Source: Sphingomonas sp. OK281
GTDB taxonomy: Bacteria; Pseudomonadota; Alphaproteobacteria; Sphingomonadales; Sphingomonadaceae
NCBI RefSeq assembly: GCF_900115295.1
Contig: NZ_FOVZ01000002.1
Location: 1,116,001 to 1,180,000, forward strand
Direction of reading: 5' to 3'
Length of the DNA stretch: 64,000 bases
The stretch's first letter is position 1. Each line of letters starts with the position of its first letter. The translations under genes were made by a program, and so were the position numbers. Shown here piece by piece: positions 17,572 to 25,740 of the stretch. The notes beneath the pieces are model-generated. The model was not told where the DNA came from and ran no database searches. It saw only the letters and a program-made list of their open reading frames with translations.

Positions 17572-18489
17572 ATGACATTCGCCGCCAACGCAAAACTTCG
17601 AGCAGCCGTGCTCGGAAGCGGTAATATCGGAACCGATCTCGCGATCAAGCTGCAGAAGTCGGATCGTCTCGAGTGCGCCGCGCTGATCGGGCGCAGCCTC
17701 GGGTCCGCAGGGCTCGCCCGCGCGCAGGCGGAGGGCATCGCGATCTCCGCGAACGGCGTCGACCACATTCTTGCCAATCCCGACGATTTCGACATCGTCT
17801 TCGATGCGACGTCCGCGGCGTCGCATCATCTGCACGCGCCCGCGCTCGAAGCGGCCGGCATGCTGGTAATCGATCTCACGCCGGCGAAGCGCGGTGGCTT
17901 CTGCGTGCCGTCGGTCAATCTCGATCAGTCGCTGGATACGCTGAACGTCAACATGGTGACGTGTGGCGGACAGGCGTCCTCGCCGATTGCCCATGCGCTG
18001 GGTGCCACCCATGCCGATATCGAGTATATCGAAGTGGTCTCGAGCATCGCTTCGCGGTCGGCAGGACCTGCGACGCGCAGCAACCTGGACGAATATATCC
18101 ATACGACCGAAGGTGCGCTGCGCCAGTTCTCGGGCGCCCGGCGGTCCAAGGCGATCCTCAACCTCAATCCCGCGGTTCCCTGCATCCACATGCAGACGAC
18201 CGTGTTCGCACGCGTCGCAAACCCTGATATCGAGGCGTTCACTGCCAAACTCCGCGAGGTTGTCGCGGACATTCAGCGCTACATCCCGGGATATCAGGTG
18301 CTGGTCTGGCCAAAGCTCGATAATGGCCGGGTGGTGACGATGGTGAAGGTGACAGGCAGCGGCGATTATTTGCCTGCCTATGCCGGCAATCTCGACATCA
18401 TCAATTGCGCCGCGATCGCGGTTGCCGAGGAATATGCCAAGCGTCGCCTGCAGGGCGAGCAGGCGCGTGCGTTGAGGGTAGTGCAGTAA
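17572..18489 (+). CDS. mhpF: Acetaldehyde dehydrogenase (acylating), MhpF/DmpF type
   Basis: A 305-residue enzyme that interconverts acetyl-CoA plus NADH with acetaldehyde, CoA and NAD. The N-terminal Rossmann motif is VLGSGNIGTD (Gly15, Gly17, Gly20). The nucleophile is Cys131 in NVNMVTCGGQASSP, and the conserved EVVSSIASRSAGPATRSN and NLNPAVPCIHMQTT segments follow. Length is normal for the family. In aromatic catabolism it is partnered with an aldolase and drains acetaldehyde to acetyl-CoA. Here the aldolase gene overlaps it (TAATG), but no catabolic genes for catechol or phenylpropionate are present. The next genes are sugar enzymes. I infer that it runs backwards and supplies acetaldehyde to the aldolase through the channel known in DmpFG. 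Start and family are firm; the biosynthetic role is inference. Confidence 0.92.
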   Translation: MTFAANAKLRAAVLGSGNIGTDLAIKLQKSDRLECAALIGRSLGSAGLARAQAEGIAISANGVDHILANPDDFDIVFDATSAASHHLHAPALEAAGMLVIDLTPAKRGGFCVPSVNLDQSLDTLNVNMVTCGGQASSPIAHALGATHADIEYIEVVSSIASRSAGPATRSNLDEYIHTTEGALRQFSGARRSKAILNLNPAVPCIHMQTTVFARVANPDIEAFTAKLREVVADIQRYIPGYQVLVWPKLDNGRVVTMVKVTGSGDYLPAYAGNLDIINCAAIAVAEEYAKRRLQGEQARALRVVQ

Positions 18490-19508
18490 TGAGCGGCAAG
18501 CATATCCTGATAAGCGATCCTTCGCTGCGCGACGGCAACCACGCGGTCCGCCATCAGCTGACCCCCGACCAGGTCCGGGCCTATTGCGTCCGCGCCGAAG
18601 CGGCACGCATCCCGGTGATCGAGGTCGGCCACGGCAACGGCCTCGGCGCTTCCTCGCTCCAGCTGGGCGAGGCGGCTGCCACCGACGCCGAGCTGCTGCG
18701 CGCGGCGCGGGAATCGCTCAAGAACACGCAGCTCGGGGTCCACATCATCCCGGGCTTCGCCACGATCGAGAAGGATCTGAAGCCCGCGCTCGATGCCGGC
18801 GTCGATGTCTTCCGCGTAGCCTCGCACTGCACCGAAGCCGACATCACCGATCGCTTCATCATGTTCGCGCGCAATGCCGGCAAGACGGCATATGGCGTGT
18901 TGATGATGTCGCATATGGCCAGCCCTGAAATTCTGCTCGAAGAGGCGCAGAAGATGGAAGCCTATGGTGCCGAGACGCTCGTGATCATGGACTCGGCGGG
19001 GTATTACCTGCCCGACGACGTACGTCGTCGTATCGGCCTGCTGGTCGACAATCTCGACATTCCGGTCGGCTTCCATGCGCACAACAACCTCGGCTGCGCG
19101 ATCGCCAATTCGCTCGCGGCGATCGAGGTCGGCGCGACGATGCTCGACGGCTGCGCGCGCGGCTTCGGGGCAGGGGCGGGCAATGCCCAGCTCGAAGTCT
19201 TGGTCGCGGTGCTGCACCGGCTTGGCTACGAAACCGGGATCGACCTCTACAAGGTCCTCGATCTCGCGACGTTTGCGGAAACCGAAGTCATGGAAACCGT
19301 GCCGATCATTTCGTCTGCCAGCGTCGTCAGCGGCCTTGCCGGCGTGTTCTCGGGCTTTCTCAAGCCGGCCACGCGGATCGCCAACGACTTCGGCGTCGAT
19401 GTCCGCGACGTGTTTTTCGAACTCGGCCGTCGCGGTGTCGTGGCGGGGCAGGAGGATATCATTCTCGAAGTGGTAGAGGGTCTCTCGAAGCGGAAGCAGT
19501 TTGCGTAA
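18489..19508 (+). CDS. mhpE: 4-hydroxy-2-oxovalerate aldolase, MhpE/DmpG type
   Basis: A 339-residue class II aldolase of the DRE-TIM/HMGL family. It joins pyruvate and acetaldehyde to 4-hydroxy-2-oxopentanoate, or the reverse. SDPSLRDGNHAVRHQ carries Arg14, Asp15 and the catalytic-type His18; the divalent-metal pair is His196 and His198 in FHAHNNLGCA. The C-terminal region expected for contact with the dehydrogenase is present (FGVDVRDVFFELGRRG). The ATG shares a base with the stop of mhpF. I used ATG 18489 rather than an upstream in-frame codon because of this overlap and the family N terminus. Among sugar genes it most likely makes the 2-oxoacid donor for the TPP enzyme encoded two genes downstream. 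Confidence 0.92.
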   Translation: MSGKHILISDPSLRDGNHAVRHQLTPDQVRAYCVRAEAARIPVIEVGHGNGLGASSLQLGEAAATDAELLRAARESLKNTQLGVHIIPGFATIEKDLKPALDAGVDVFRVASHCTEADITDRFIMFARNAGKTAYGVLMMSHMASPEILLEEAQKMEAYGAETLVIMDSAGYYLPDDVRRRIGLLVDNLDIPVGFHAHNNLGCAIANSLAAIEVGATMLDGCARGFGAGAGNAQLEVLVAVLHRLGYETGIDLYKVLDLATFAETEVMETVPIISSASVVSGLAGVFSGFLKPATRIANDFGVDVRDVFFELGRRGVVAGQEDIILEVVEGLSKRKQFA

Positions 19509-19509
19509 C

Positions 19510-20523
19510 ATGGACGACAAGAACCGCATCTACGCCGATTGTGCCAAGTCCTTCGCGGCAACCGGTACCGCAGCGCTCGCCGACCTGCGCGGCAGCCACG
19601 TGCTGGTCACCGGCGCGAGCGGCTTCGTGGGCTCCTGGCTGCTGTCCACGCTGGCGTTCCTCAACGACGTCCACGGCTTCGGCACGCAAGTGACTGCAGT
19701 CGCGCGGCATCCGAGCATCGTCGAACAGCGCGCGCCGTTCCTGGTGGGACGCGAGGATATCAGCTGGGTCGGCACGGACGTCCGCCAGCTCGCCTCGATG
19801 CCGGACCGCGTGGCATGGGTGATCCATGCCGCGGGCAATCCCGACAGCCGCCATCATGCGACCAGCCCGATCGAGACGGCTGCGGTCATCGGCGAGGGCA
19901 CGCTTCGCATCCTGCGCCTGGCGGAGCAGGCGGGTGGCCTGCGCCAAATCCTCCACGTCAGCTCGGGTCTGGTCGACGCCGTCGCGGTGTCCGGGCGTGG
20001 GGTGAGCCCCAACTCGGCCTATGTCGAGGCCAAACGCTACAGCGAAACGCTCTGCTATGCGTTCCGGACCCAAGCCAAGCTGCCGATCGTCATCACCCGG
20101 CCGTTCACGTTCCTCGGTCCGTTCCAGAACCTCGACAGCCCGTGGGCGGCGAACAACTTCCTCCATGCCGCGATCGAAGGGCAGCCGCTGAAGATCCGCG
20201 GCGACGGTCACGCGGTACGATCCTATCTCTATGGCAGCGACATGGCGATGATCGCGCTTCACCAGATGGTGCTGGGCGACAGCGGCGAGATTTACGATCT
20301 CGGCGGTGTGGACCCGATGACCGTGCTAGATCTCGCCAATCTGGTGGTCGGCCAGGCCAAGCGCCCGCTCGATGTTCGCGTGAATACCGCGGCGCGCCAT
20401 GCGGATACCGACAGCTTCCTGCCGGATATGGAGCGCTCGATCCGCCAGTTCGGCGTTCGTCCCGCGCATTCGATGACCGATGCCGTCGCGCGCAGCCTAG
20501 CCTGGTACGCTCGTTCGGCCTGA
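19510..20523 (+). CDS. NAD(P)-dependent epimerase/dehydratase-like reductase (extended SDR)
   Basis: The 337-residue enzyme starts at ATG 19510, one base after the aldolase stop. It has the cofactor motif VLVTGASGFVGSW (Gly35, Gly38, Gly41) and the catalytic YVEAK, with a serine in LHVSSGLVDA before it. TRPFTFLGPFQNLDSPWAAN is typical of nucleotide-sugar SDRs. Its place in the operon next to the TPP enzyme suggests it acts on the branched sugar, for example reducing the exocyclic ketone left by acyl transfer, as YerF does in yersiniose synthesis. It could instead be an epimerase acting at another ring carbon. Substrate unproven. Confidence 0.8.
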   Translation: MDDKNRIYADCAKSFAATGTAALADLRGSHVLVTGASGFVGSWLLSTLAFLNDVHGFGTQVTAVARHPSIVEQRAPFLVGREDISWVGTDVRQLASMPDRVAWVIHAAGNPDSRHHATSPIETAAVIGEGTLRILRLAEQAGGLRQILHVSSGLVDAVAVSGRGVSPNSAYVEAKRYSETLCYAFRTQAKLPIVITRPFTFLGPFQNLDSPWAANNFLHAAIEGQPLKIRGDGHAVRSYLYGSDMAMIALHQMVLGDSGEIYDLGGVDPMTVLDLANLVVGQAKRPLDVRVNTAARHADTDSFLPDMERSIRQFGVRPAHSMTDAVARSLAWYARSA

Positions 20524-20632
20524 ACCTCTCGGGCATCTGGTCGCTTGATCGGGTGTCCGGGGGCAGGTCAGACGTCCGTACCGACGATCACCGATAGCCG
20601 ACGATACCGTCGTTTGAGTCCAAGGAACCATC

Positions 20633-22465
20633 GTGACCATTGTAAAGATTAGCGACGTCATTGCCGACTTCCTCATCGGCAAGGACATGCGACACGTGTT
20701 CGGCATCATCGGTGCCGGCAACGCGCATATCTTCGACTCGATCGGGTCGCGCGACGAACTCGAGATGGTCTGCGTCCATCACGAACAGGCCGCGACGATG
20801 GCGATGCAGACCTATTACCGGACGTCGGACCGCATCACTGCGGCGATCCTGACCACCGGCGGTGGTTCTACCAACGGGCTGACCGGCGTGGTCGGCGCCT
20901 ATATGGATTCGCTGCCGGGTCTGATCATCTCTGGAAACGAGAATTCGAAGTTCACGCGCGAGGACAATCCGCTGCGGATCTGGGGCGTCCAGGGCTATGA
21001 TTCGAGCGGCGTGGTGGAGAAGGTCACCAAGCATGTCGCGCGGGTGATGGATCCGACCGAGGTCCTCTACGAACTCGAAAAGGCGTATTACATCGCCTCG
21101 ACCGGGCGTCCGGGGCCGGTTTGGGTCGACATTCCGATGGACATCCAGTCGGTGAAGCTGGACCCGGCGACGTTGCGAAAGTTCGTTCCGCCCGTCTCGG
21201 ATGCCGCGCCATACACCGTATCGGGGGACGCCGTCGCATCAATCGAGCCGGCCGTCTCGGAACTCCTCGCGCTGCTGGAACAGGCAGAGCGTCCGGTCTT
21301 GTGGCTCGGTAACGGGATCCGGCTGGCCGGTGCGGCAGACCGCGTTCGGACCCTTGTCGAAAAGCTCGGAATTCCCACGCTGGTATCCTGGGCCGGGATC
21401 GACCTGATCGATTCCAGTCATCCGTTGGTGTTCGGTCGCGCCGGTGTCTACGGGCAGCGCGCGGGCAATCTGGTCGTCCAGAATTCGGATTTGGTGATCG
21501 CACTCGGCACGCGTCTCGCCATTCCGCAGGTCGGCTATGTGCTCGACGAGTTCGCGCGCGCGGCCAAGCTCGTCGTCGTGGATATCGACGCGGACGAGGT
21601 CGCCAAGCATGGTGCACGCGTGACGCTGCCGATCGTCGCCGATGTGGCCGACGTGATCGACGGCATCCTGAAGGCGGCGAGCCCGACGGCGCCGAAGACC
21701 GACTGGCTGGCGCGGTGCGACCAGTACCGGCAAGCCTATCCCTGGATCGGGCCGGAGCACGCGGATACGCCGTCGTTCATCAACTCCTACCAGTTCCTCG
21801 ACAAGCTCACCGACCAGATGAAGCCGGACCAGGTGGTCGTGACCGACATGGGCACGGCGCTGCTGTCGGGGCACCAGGTAATGCGGTTCAAGGATGGCCA
21901 GCGGTTGATGACGTCGACCGGGCTGGGCGAGATGGGCTACGGGCTGCCGGGGGCGATCGGCGCGTCCTTCGGTCGGGATCGCGGCGAGGTCATCTGCCTG
22001 AACTGCGATGGAGGCATGATGATGAACCTCCAGGAAATCCAGACGATGGTTCACCACGAACTGCCGATCAAATTGTTCATCTTCAACAACGACGGCTATC
22101 TGATGATCAAGCACACCCAGACCAACCTGTTCGCGGGTCGGCAGGTCGCGGTGGACAAGAAGAGCGGGGTAAGCTGCCCCGACTTCAGCGCGCTGGCAAA
22201 GGCGTGGGGCATCCCGGCCTATCAGATCCGGACCTGGGACGATGTCGATACGATGATTCCAGAGATCCAGCAGGCGAAGGGGCCGCTGATCTGCGAGGTG
22301 TTTATGGATCCGCACCAGCTGTTCCTGCCCAAGCTATCGCTGGCAGCGCGGCCGGACGGCACGATCGTGTCGCCCCCGCTAGAGGATCTCTCGCCGCTGG
22401 TTCCCCGCGACGAACTGCGCGCGCACATGATCGTCGGTCTCCACGAGAAGTCCGCGCAGCTCTGA
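20633..22465 (+). CDS. TPP-dependent acetolactate synthase-like enzyme, probable sugar C-acyltransferase (YerE-like)
   Basis: A 610-residue enzyme with the three domains of the acetolactate synthase family. The start is GTG 20633, after AAGGAACC. The N-terminal pyrimidine-binding domain has the catalytic glutamate Glu51 in VHHEQAATMAMQTYYRTS. The middle domain has VLWLGNGIRLAGA and SDLVIALGTRLAIPQVGYVL. The C-terminal domain has GLGEMGYGLPGAIGASFG and the Mg-TPP motif from Asp459 (NCDGGMMMNLQE) to Asn486 (FNNDGY); Cys replaces the usual Gly before this Asp. The C terminus is longer than in acetolactate synthase. No branched-chain amino-acid genes or small subunit accompany it. A CDP-3,6-dideoxy-4-ketohexose pathway is encoded 6 kb away, which is the acceptor of YerE. 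I infer addition of a decarboxylated 2-oxoacid to C-4 of that ketosugar. The donor may be 4-hydroxy-2-oxovalerate rather than pyruvate. Confidence 0.82.
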   Translation: MTIVKISDVIADFLIGKDMRHVFGIIGAGNAHIFDSIGSRDELEMVCVHHEQAATMAMQTYYRTSDRITAAILTTGGGSTNGLTGVVGAYMDSLPGLIISGNENSKFTREDNPLRIWGVQGYDSSGVVEKVTKHVARVMDPTEVLYELEKAYYIASTGRPGPVWVDIPMDIQSVKLDPATLRKFVPPVSDAAPYTVSGDAVASIEPAVSELLALLEQAERPVLWLGNGIRLAGAADRVRTLVEKLGIPTLVSWAGIDLIDSSHPLVFGRAGVYGQRAGNLVVQNSDLVIALGTRLAIPQVGYVLDEFARAAKLVVVDIDADEVAKHGARVTLPIVADVADVIDGILKAASPTAPKTDWLARCDQYRQAYPWIGPEHADTPSFINSYQFLDKLTDQMKPDQVVVTDMGTALLSGHQVMRFKDGQRLMTSTGLGEMGYGLPGAIGASFGRDRGEVICLNCDGGMMMNLQEIQTMVHHELPIKLFIFNNDGYLMIKHTQTNLFAGRQVAVDKKSGVSCPDFSALAKAWGIPAYQIRTWDDVDTMIPEIQQAKGPLICEVFMDPHQLFLPKLSLAARPDGTIVSPPLEDLSPLVPRDELRAHMIVGLHEKSAQL

Positions 22466-22472
22466 GGCCGTC

Positions 22473-23426
22473 ATGCGTATCGCGATCCTCGGAGCGACGA
22501 GCATGTTGGCGGCGGATTTCGTCGCCTTCAGCCTCGAGCAGCAGGCGCCCTACAGCCTGACCTTGTTCGCCCGGGATCCGGAAGCCGCCCGCGGTGCGAT
22601 CGCACGGCGCATTGCCCCGGCGTTGGGCGTATCGGCGCCTCCGATATCGGCATTGCCCGATTGCCAACCGCTCGACGCCTTTGCGGATGGCGACTGGGAT
22701 GCGATTGTCAACTTTGTCGGCGTGGGCGATCCTGCCCGCGCCGTGGCGATGGGGGCGGACATCTTGCGTATCACCCGGTTGTGGGACGACCGGGTGCTCG
22801 CCTATCTCGATACCCGCCCGACGTGCCGTTATGTGTTCCTGAGCAGCGGCGCAGCGTTCGGGGCGACCGGACCCGAGCCGCTCGGACCGGACACAAGCGC
22901 CCGCTTCGCGATCAACGATCTGCAGACGCGGGCCTATTACGGCATATCAAAATTCTACGCCGAGGCGGTTCATCGCTCACAGACCGGTCGCTCGATCGTC
23001 GACATCCGGATCTTCAACTACATCAGCGAATTCGCGGATCTGAACCACCGGTTCCTGATCAACGAGATGATCGCCGCAGTCAGGGACGGTCGCTCGTTGA
23101 GCGTCGATCCCAACGACATGTGGCGCGATTACCTGGGGACCGAGGATTTCGCGGCGCTGATGGGGGCCTGCCTCGATGCTCCGTCCGGCTACAACGCCGC
23201 GGTCGATGCCTATAGTCGCTCGCCAATTTCCAAGATGCAGATGCTCGCGCTGTTCCGCGACGAGTTCGGACTGGTCTTTGAGGTCTCCGGAGGAGGCATC
23301 AATGCGACCGGCGTGAAGTCGAACTATTTCTCGCGGAATCGCTCGGCCGAGGCGTTAGGGTACCGGCCACGATCGGGGTCAAGCGATACGTTGAAGAGCG
23401 TAACCCGCCTCATCCTCTCGCGCTGA
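22473..23426 (+). CDS. Second SDR nucleotide-sugar dehydrogenase/reductase
   Basis: A 317-residue extended SDR that begins seven bases after the TPP gene. The nucleotide-binding turn is MRIAILGATSMLAADFVA, in which the second and third glycines of GxxGxxG are replaced, so cofactor binding may differ from the sister enzyme at 19510. The active site is YYGISKFYAEAVHRSQ (Tyr-x3-Lys), with a serine-rich FLSSGAAFGATG strand before it and FNYISEF afterwards. As last gene of the operon it is the second candidate for the reduction that completes the branched sugar. The two SDRs probably act in sequence, or one acts at another ring position. Specificity cannot be told from the sequence. Confidence 0.78.
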   Translation: MRIAILGATSMLAADFVAFSLEQQAPYSLTLFARDPEAARGAIARRIAPALGVSAPPISALPDCQPLDAFADGDWDAIVNFVGVGDPARAVAMGADILRITRLWDDRVLAYLDTRPTCRYVFLSSGAAFGATGPEPLGPDTSARFAINDLQTRAYYGISKFYAEAVHRSQTGRSIVDIRIFNYISEFADLNHRFLINEMIAAVRDGRSLSVDPNDMWRDYLGTEDFAALMGACLDAPSGYNAAVDAYSRSPISKMQMLALFRDEFGLVFEVSGGGINATGVKSNYFSRNRSAEALGYRPRSGSSDTLKSVTRLILSR

Positions 23427-23628
23427 TCATCGAGGGGCGAGCACCAGACTGGCGCCCCTGTCGGCCATAGCCGGGGAGCTACGTGTTAAGATATGATCGC
23501 CCGGAGCCTTTTGGTTTCGGAAAGGTGCCGCGTTGGTCATCATGACCGCGCTACCTGGTAGACGCACGCGAAGATTTAGGACAGACGAAGTAATCTTGAC
23601 GCCCAGCAGGGGCCGTACAAGGTTCTTT

Positions 23629-25599
23629 ATGAAATATCGTAGCGAAATCGATGGCTTACGCGCAATAGCAGTCATTCCGGTTATATTATTTCATTCCGGT
23701 TCTAATCTCTTCAAAGGCGGGTTTGTCGGAGTCGACATCTTTTTTGTCATATCTGGGTATCTCATCACCAGTATTATGGCCTATGATCTTGATAATAATA
23801 GATTTTCGATCATTAGGTTCTACGAGCGCAGGGCTCGACGGATATTACCCGCCTTATTCGTTGTAATACTGGTCTGCATTCCGTTTGCGTGGCTCCTTCT
23901 GATGCCTGGGGATCTGAAAGATTTTGCAAAAAGCATAATCGCCGTATGCCTCTTCGCATCGAACATATTCTTCTGGCGATCGAGCGGATATTTCGATGCG
24001 GAGACCGCCGGAAAACCTCTTCTCCACACATGGAGTTTGGCAGTTGAGGAGCAATATTATGTCTTGTTTCCAATTGCTTTGTTGGTTCTCTGGCGGTTTG
24101 GGCGGCGTCCCACGTTCTATCTGATCTTCTTTGTGGCGGCGCTCAGCCTGCTGCTGAGCGAATGGGGGTGGCGGCATCAACCAAGCGCGAATTTCTACCT
24201 TGCGCCGACTCGCGCGTGGGAGTTGCTTGTAGGGTCGATGAGTGCGCTCTGGCATTTTAATAAGCCACAACGATCGAACGGACCGCTGGCGGCTCTCGGA
24301 CTCGCCATGATCGCCTTCGCGATATTCGCGTATGACGAGACCACGCCTTTTCCCTCCGTATATGCACTCGTGCCAGTCATTGGCACGGGTCTGATCTTGC
24401 TGTTCGCAGGTGCTGATACGCTGACCGGGAGATTGCTTTCGCTTCGCCCGTTCGTCTGGATCGGGCTGATCAGCTACAGCGCATATCTGTGGCATCAGCC
24501 GATCTTCGCTTTTGCCCGCCATTACCGGATGGGCCCTTTGCCAACCCCGGTGGGCTTGGCATTGTCGGCGCTGGCTATCGGGCTTGCGTATCTCTCTTAT
24601 CGGTTCGTCGAGACGCCCTTTCGTCAGTCTAAAACCTTCGGCCGCAAACAGATCTTCGCGTTTTCGGCCGTGGGCTTGGCCGGGTTCGCTGCGGTCGGTG
24701 CTTCCGGCGTGACAACCAATGGCGGCATGTATCGCTTTTACGATACGCCGGAACGCGCGGTGTTTGCTAAGTTTTTCGAGAATGCGTCGCCGGGTTTGGC
24801 TTATGTCAAACGTGAGGAAATTCTTGCAAAGGTTCACTATGACTGCGATTCGTATGATCTGGCGTCGGATTTGAATGGTGCCCAGACCAACGTCGCCAAG
24901 CCGAGCATCCCCTCATCCTGCTTCGTACGCACCGGCCGGAAGGCTGTCCTGATATGGGGGGACAGCCACGCCATGGCCTTGCGCCCGGGCCTCACACGGA
25001 ACCTGCCGGCCGATTGGCAGGTCCTTCAGGTCGCCAGCTCGGCGTGTCCCGCCGAGATTGTCGATGGCGGCGATCGTTCGAACTATTGCCGTTTCTCGAA
25101 TGCCCTGGCGATGAAGACGGTCGTTGTGGCCAAACCCGATACGGTCATCGTCGCCCAGAAGGACGGGCATTCTCTGGATCGCATGTACGCCATCCGGCGC
25201 TATCTCGAGTCCGCCGGCGTAAGGAATGTCCTGTTCGTCGGACCCAGCCCGCATTGGCGTTATGATTTGCCCAACATCATTCTGCGCTCGGCGTGGGAAA
25301 ACACGCCCCGCTATCTCAAGACCGGCCTGAATACCGACACCATAGAGCTGGACCGCAGCCTGAAGACGAACTTCAAGGCCGATCCCTATTCACGATACGT
25401 CAGCCTCATCGACCTGTTCTGCACGGCACGCGGATGCCTGTCGTATATCGGCGGGGACAAGCGGCTGGGGATAACGACGTACGACTATGGCCATCTCTCG
25501 CTGCCGGCGTCGAACCTGGTCTCGCGCAAGACACTGGTCGACAAGGTGATCCACGATCCCGGGGTGAACCCGTCACGCGCAAATCCGCAAGGGGGCTGA
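23629..25599 (+). CDS. Membrane acyltransferase (family 3) with SGNH domain, OafA-like
   Basis: A 656-residue protein that begins MKYRSEIDGLRAIAVIPVIL at ATG 23629. That is the classical N terminus of acyltransferase family 3 with the catalytic-type His in LFHSGSNLF. About ten transmembrane helices cover residues 1-365, including FFVISGYLITS, RRARRILPAL and WSLAVEEQYY. The C-terminal 270 residues form a periplasmic SGNH domain with IWGDSHAMAL (block I Ser) and YGHLSLPAS (Asp/His pair region). Such fusions O-acetylate surface polysaccharides. The 5' third is clearly more AT-rich than the neighbours, which suggests separate origin. It is in line with the branched-sugar operon but 200 bp downstream, probably with its own promoter. 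The gene end faces the leftward operon. Confidence 0.88.
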   Translation: MKYRSEIDGLRAIAVIPVILFHSGSNLFKGGFVGVDIFFVISGYLITSIMAYDLDNNRFSIIRFYERRARRILPALFVVILVCIPFAWLLLMPGDLKDFAKSIIAVCLFASNIFFWRSSGYFDAETAGKPLLHTWSLAVEEQYYVLFPIALLVLWRFGRRPTFYLIFFVAALSLLLSEWGWRHQPSANFYLAPTRAWELLVGSMSALWHFNKPQRSNGPLAALGLAMIAFAIFAYDETTPFPSVYALVPVIGTGLILLFAGADTLTGRLLSLRPFVWIGLISYSAYLWHQPIFAFARHYRMGPLPTPVGLALSALAIGLAYLSYRFVETPFRQSKTFGRKQIFAFSAVGLAGFAAVGASGVTTNGGMYRFYDTPERAVFAKFFENASPGLAYVKREEILAKVHYDCDSYDLASDLNGAQTNVAKPSIPSSCFVRTGRKAVLIWGDSHAMALRPGLTRNLPADWQVLQVASSACPAEIVDGGDRSNYCRFSNALAMKTVVVAKPDTVIVAQKDGHSLDRMYAIRRYLESAGVRNVLFVGPSPHWRYDLPNIILRSAWENTPRYLKTGLNTDTIELDRSLKTNFKADPYSRYVSLIDLFCTARGCLSYIGGDKRLGITTYDYGHLSLPASNLVSRKTLVDKVIHDPGVNPSRANPQGG

Positions 25600-25624
25600 G
25601 ACCGCGAGCGGGATCGGCCTTCGA

Positions 25625-25655
25625 CCCGCCGGCCCGTCACCGACGGCGGGCGGGC
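25625..25655 (+). terminator. Possible terminator between convergent genes
   Basis: CCCGCCG at 25625-25631 pairs with CGGCGGG at 25644-25650. TTTTT follows about ten bases later. It lies between the acyltransferase gene and the leftward glycosyltransferase gene. The T-run is set off from the stem, so the call is weak. Confidence 0.35.
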
Positions 25656-25740
25656 ACTGCGTTTTTCCCGAGCCCATATCGCGCAGCGGTTCGAAATCCT
25701 CGATAACGGGGATTTCGAACGTCGGCGCGAGCACGGCCGG

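Noticed and set aside
17527..18606. 359-residue minus-strand frame across the acetaldehyde dehydrogenase gene
   Set aside because: Arginine-rich shadow of a gene with intact catalytic residues on the other strand.
17572..19508. Reading mhpF and mhpE as part of an aromatic degradation cluster
   Set aside because: No ring-cleavage, hydrolase or hydratase genes nearby; the operon runs straight into nucleotide-sugar enzymes.
18378..19529. Long open frame (383 residues) on the minus strand opposite the aldolase gene
   Set aside because: It is a mirror of the high-GC aldolase gene; the product is His/Arg/Asp-rich without any motif, while the plus strand has complete family signatures.
21239..22315. 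358-residue minus-strand frame inside the TPP enzyme gene
   Set aside because: Composition is that of antisense high-GC DNA; the plus strand encodes an intact enzyme.
20633..22465. Annotation of the TPP enzyme as biosynthetic acetolactate synthase (ilvB)
   Set aside because: No ilvN or ilvC neighbour, altered TPP motif, longer C terminus and a sugar operon context.
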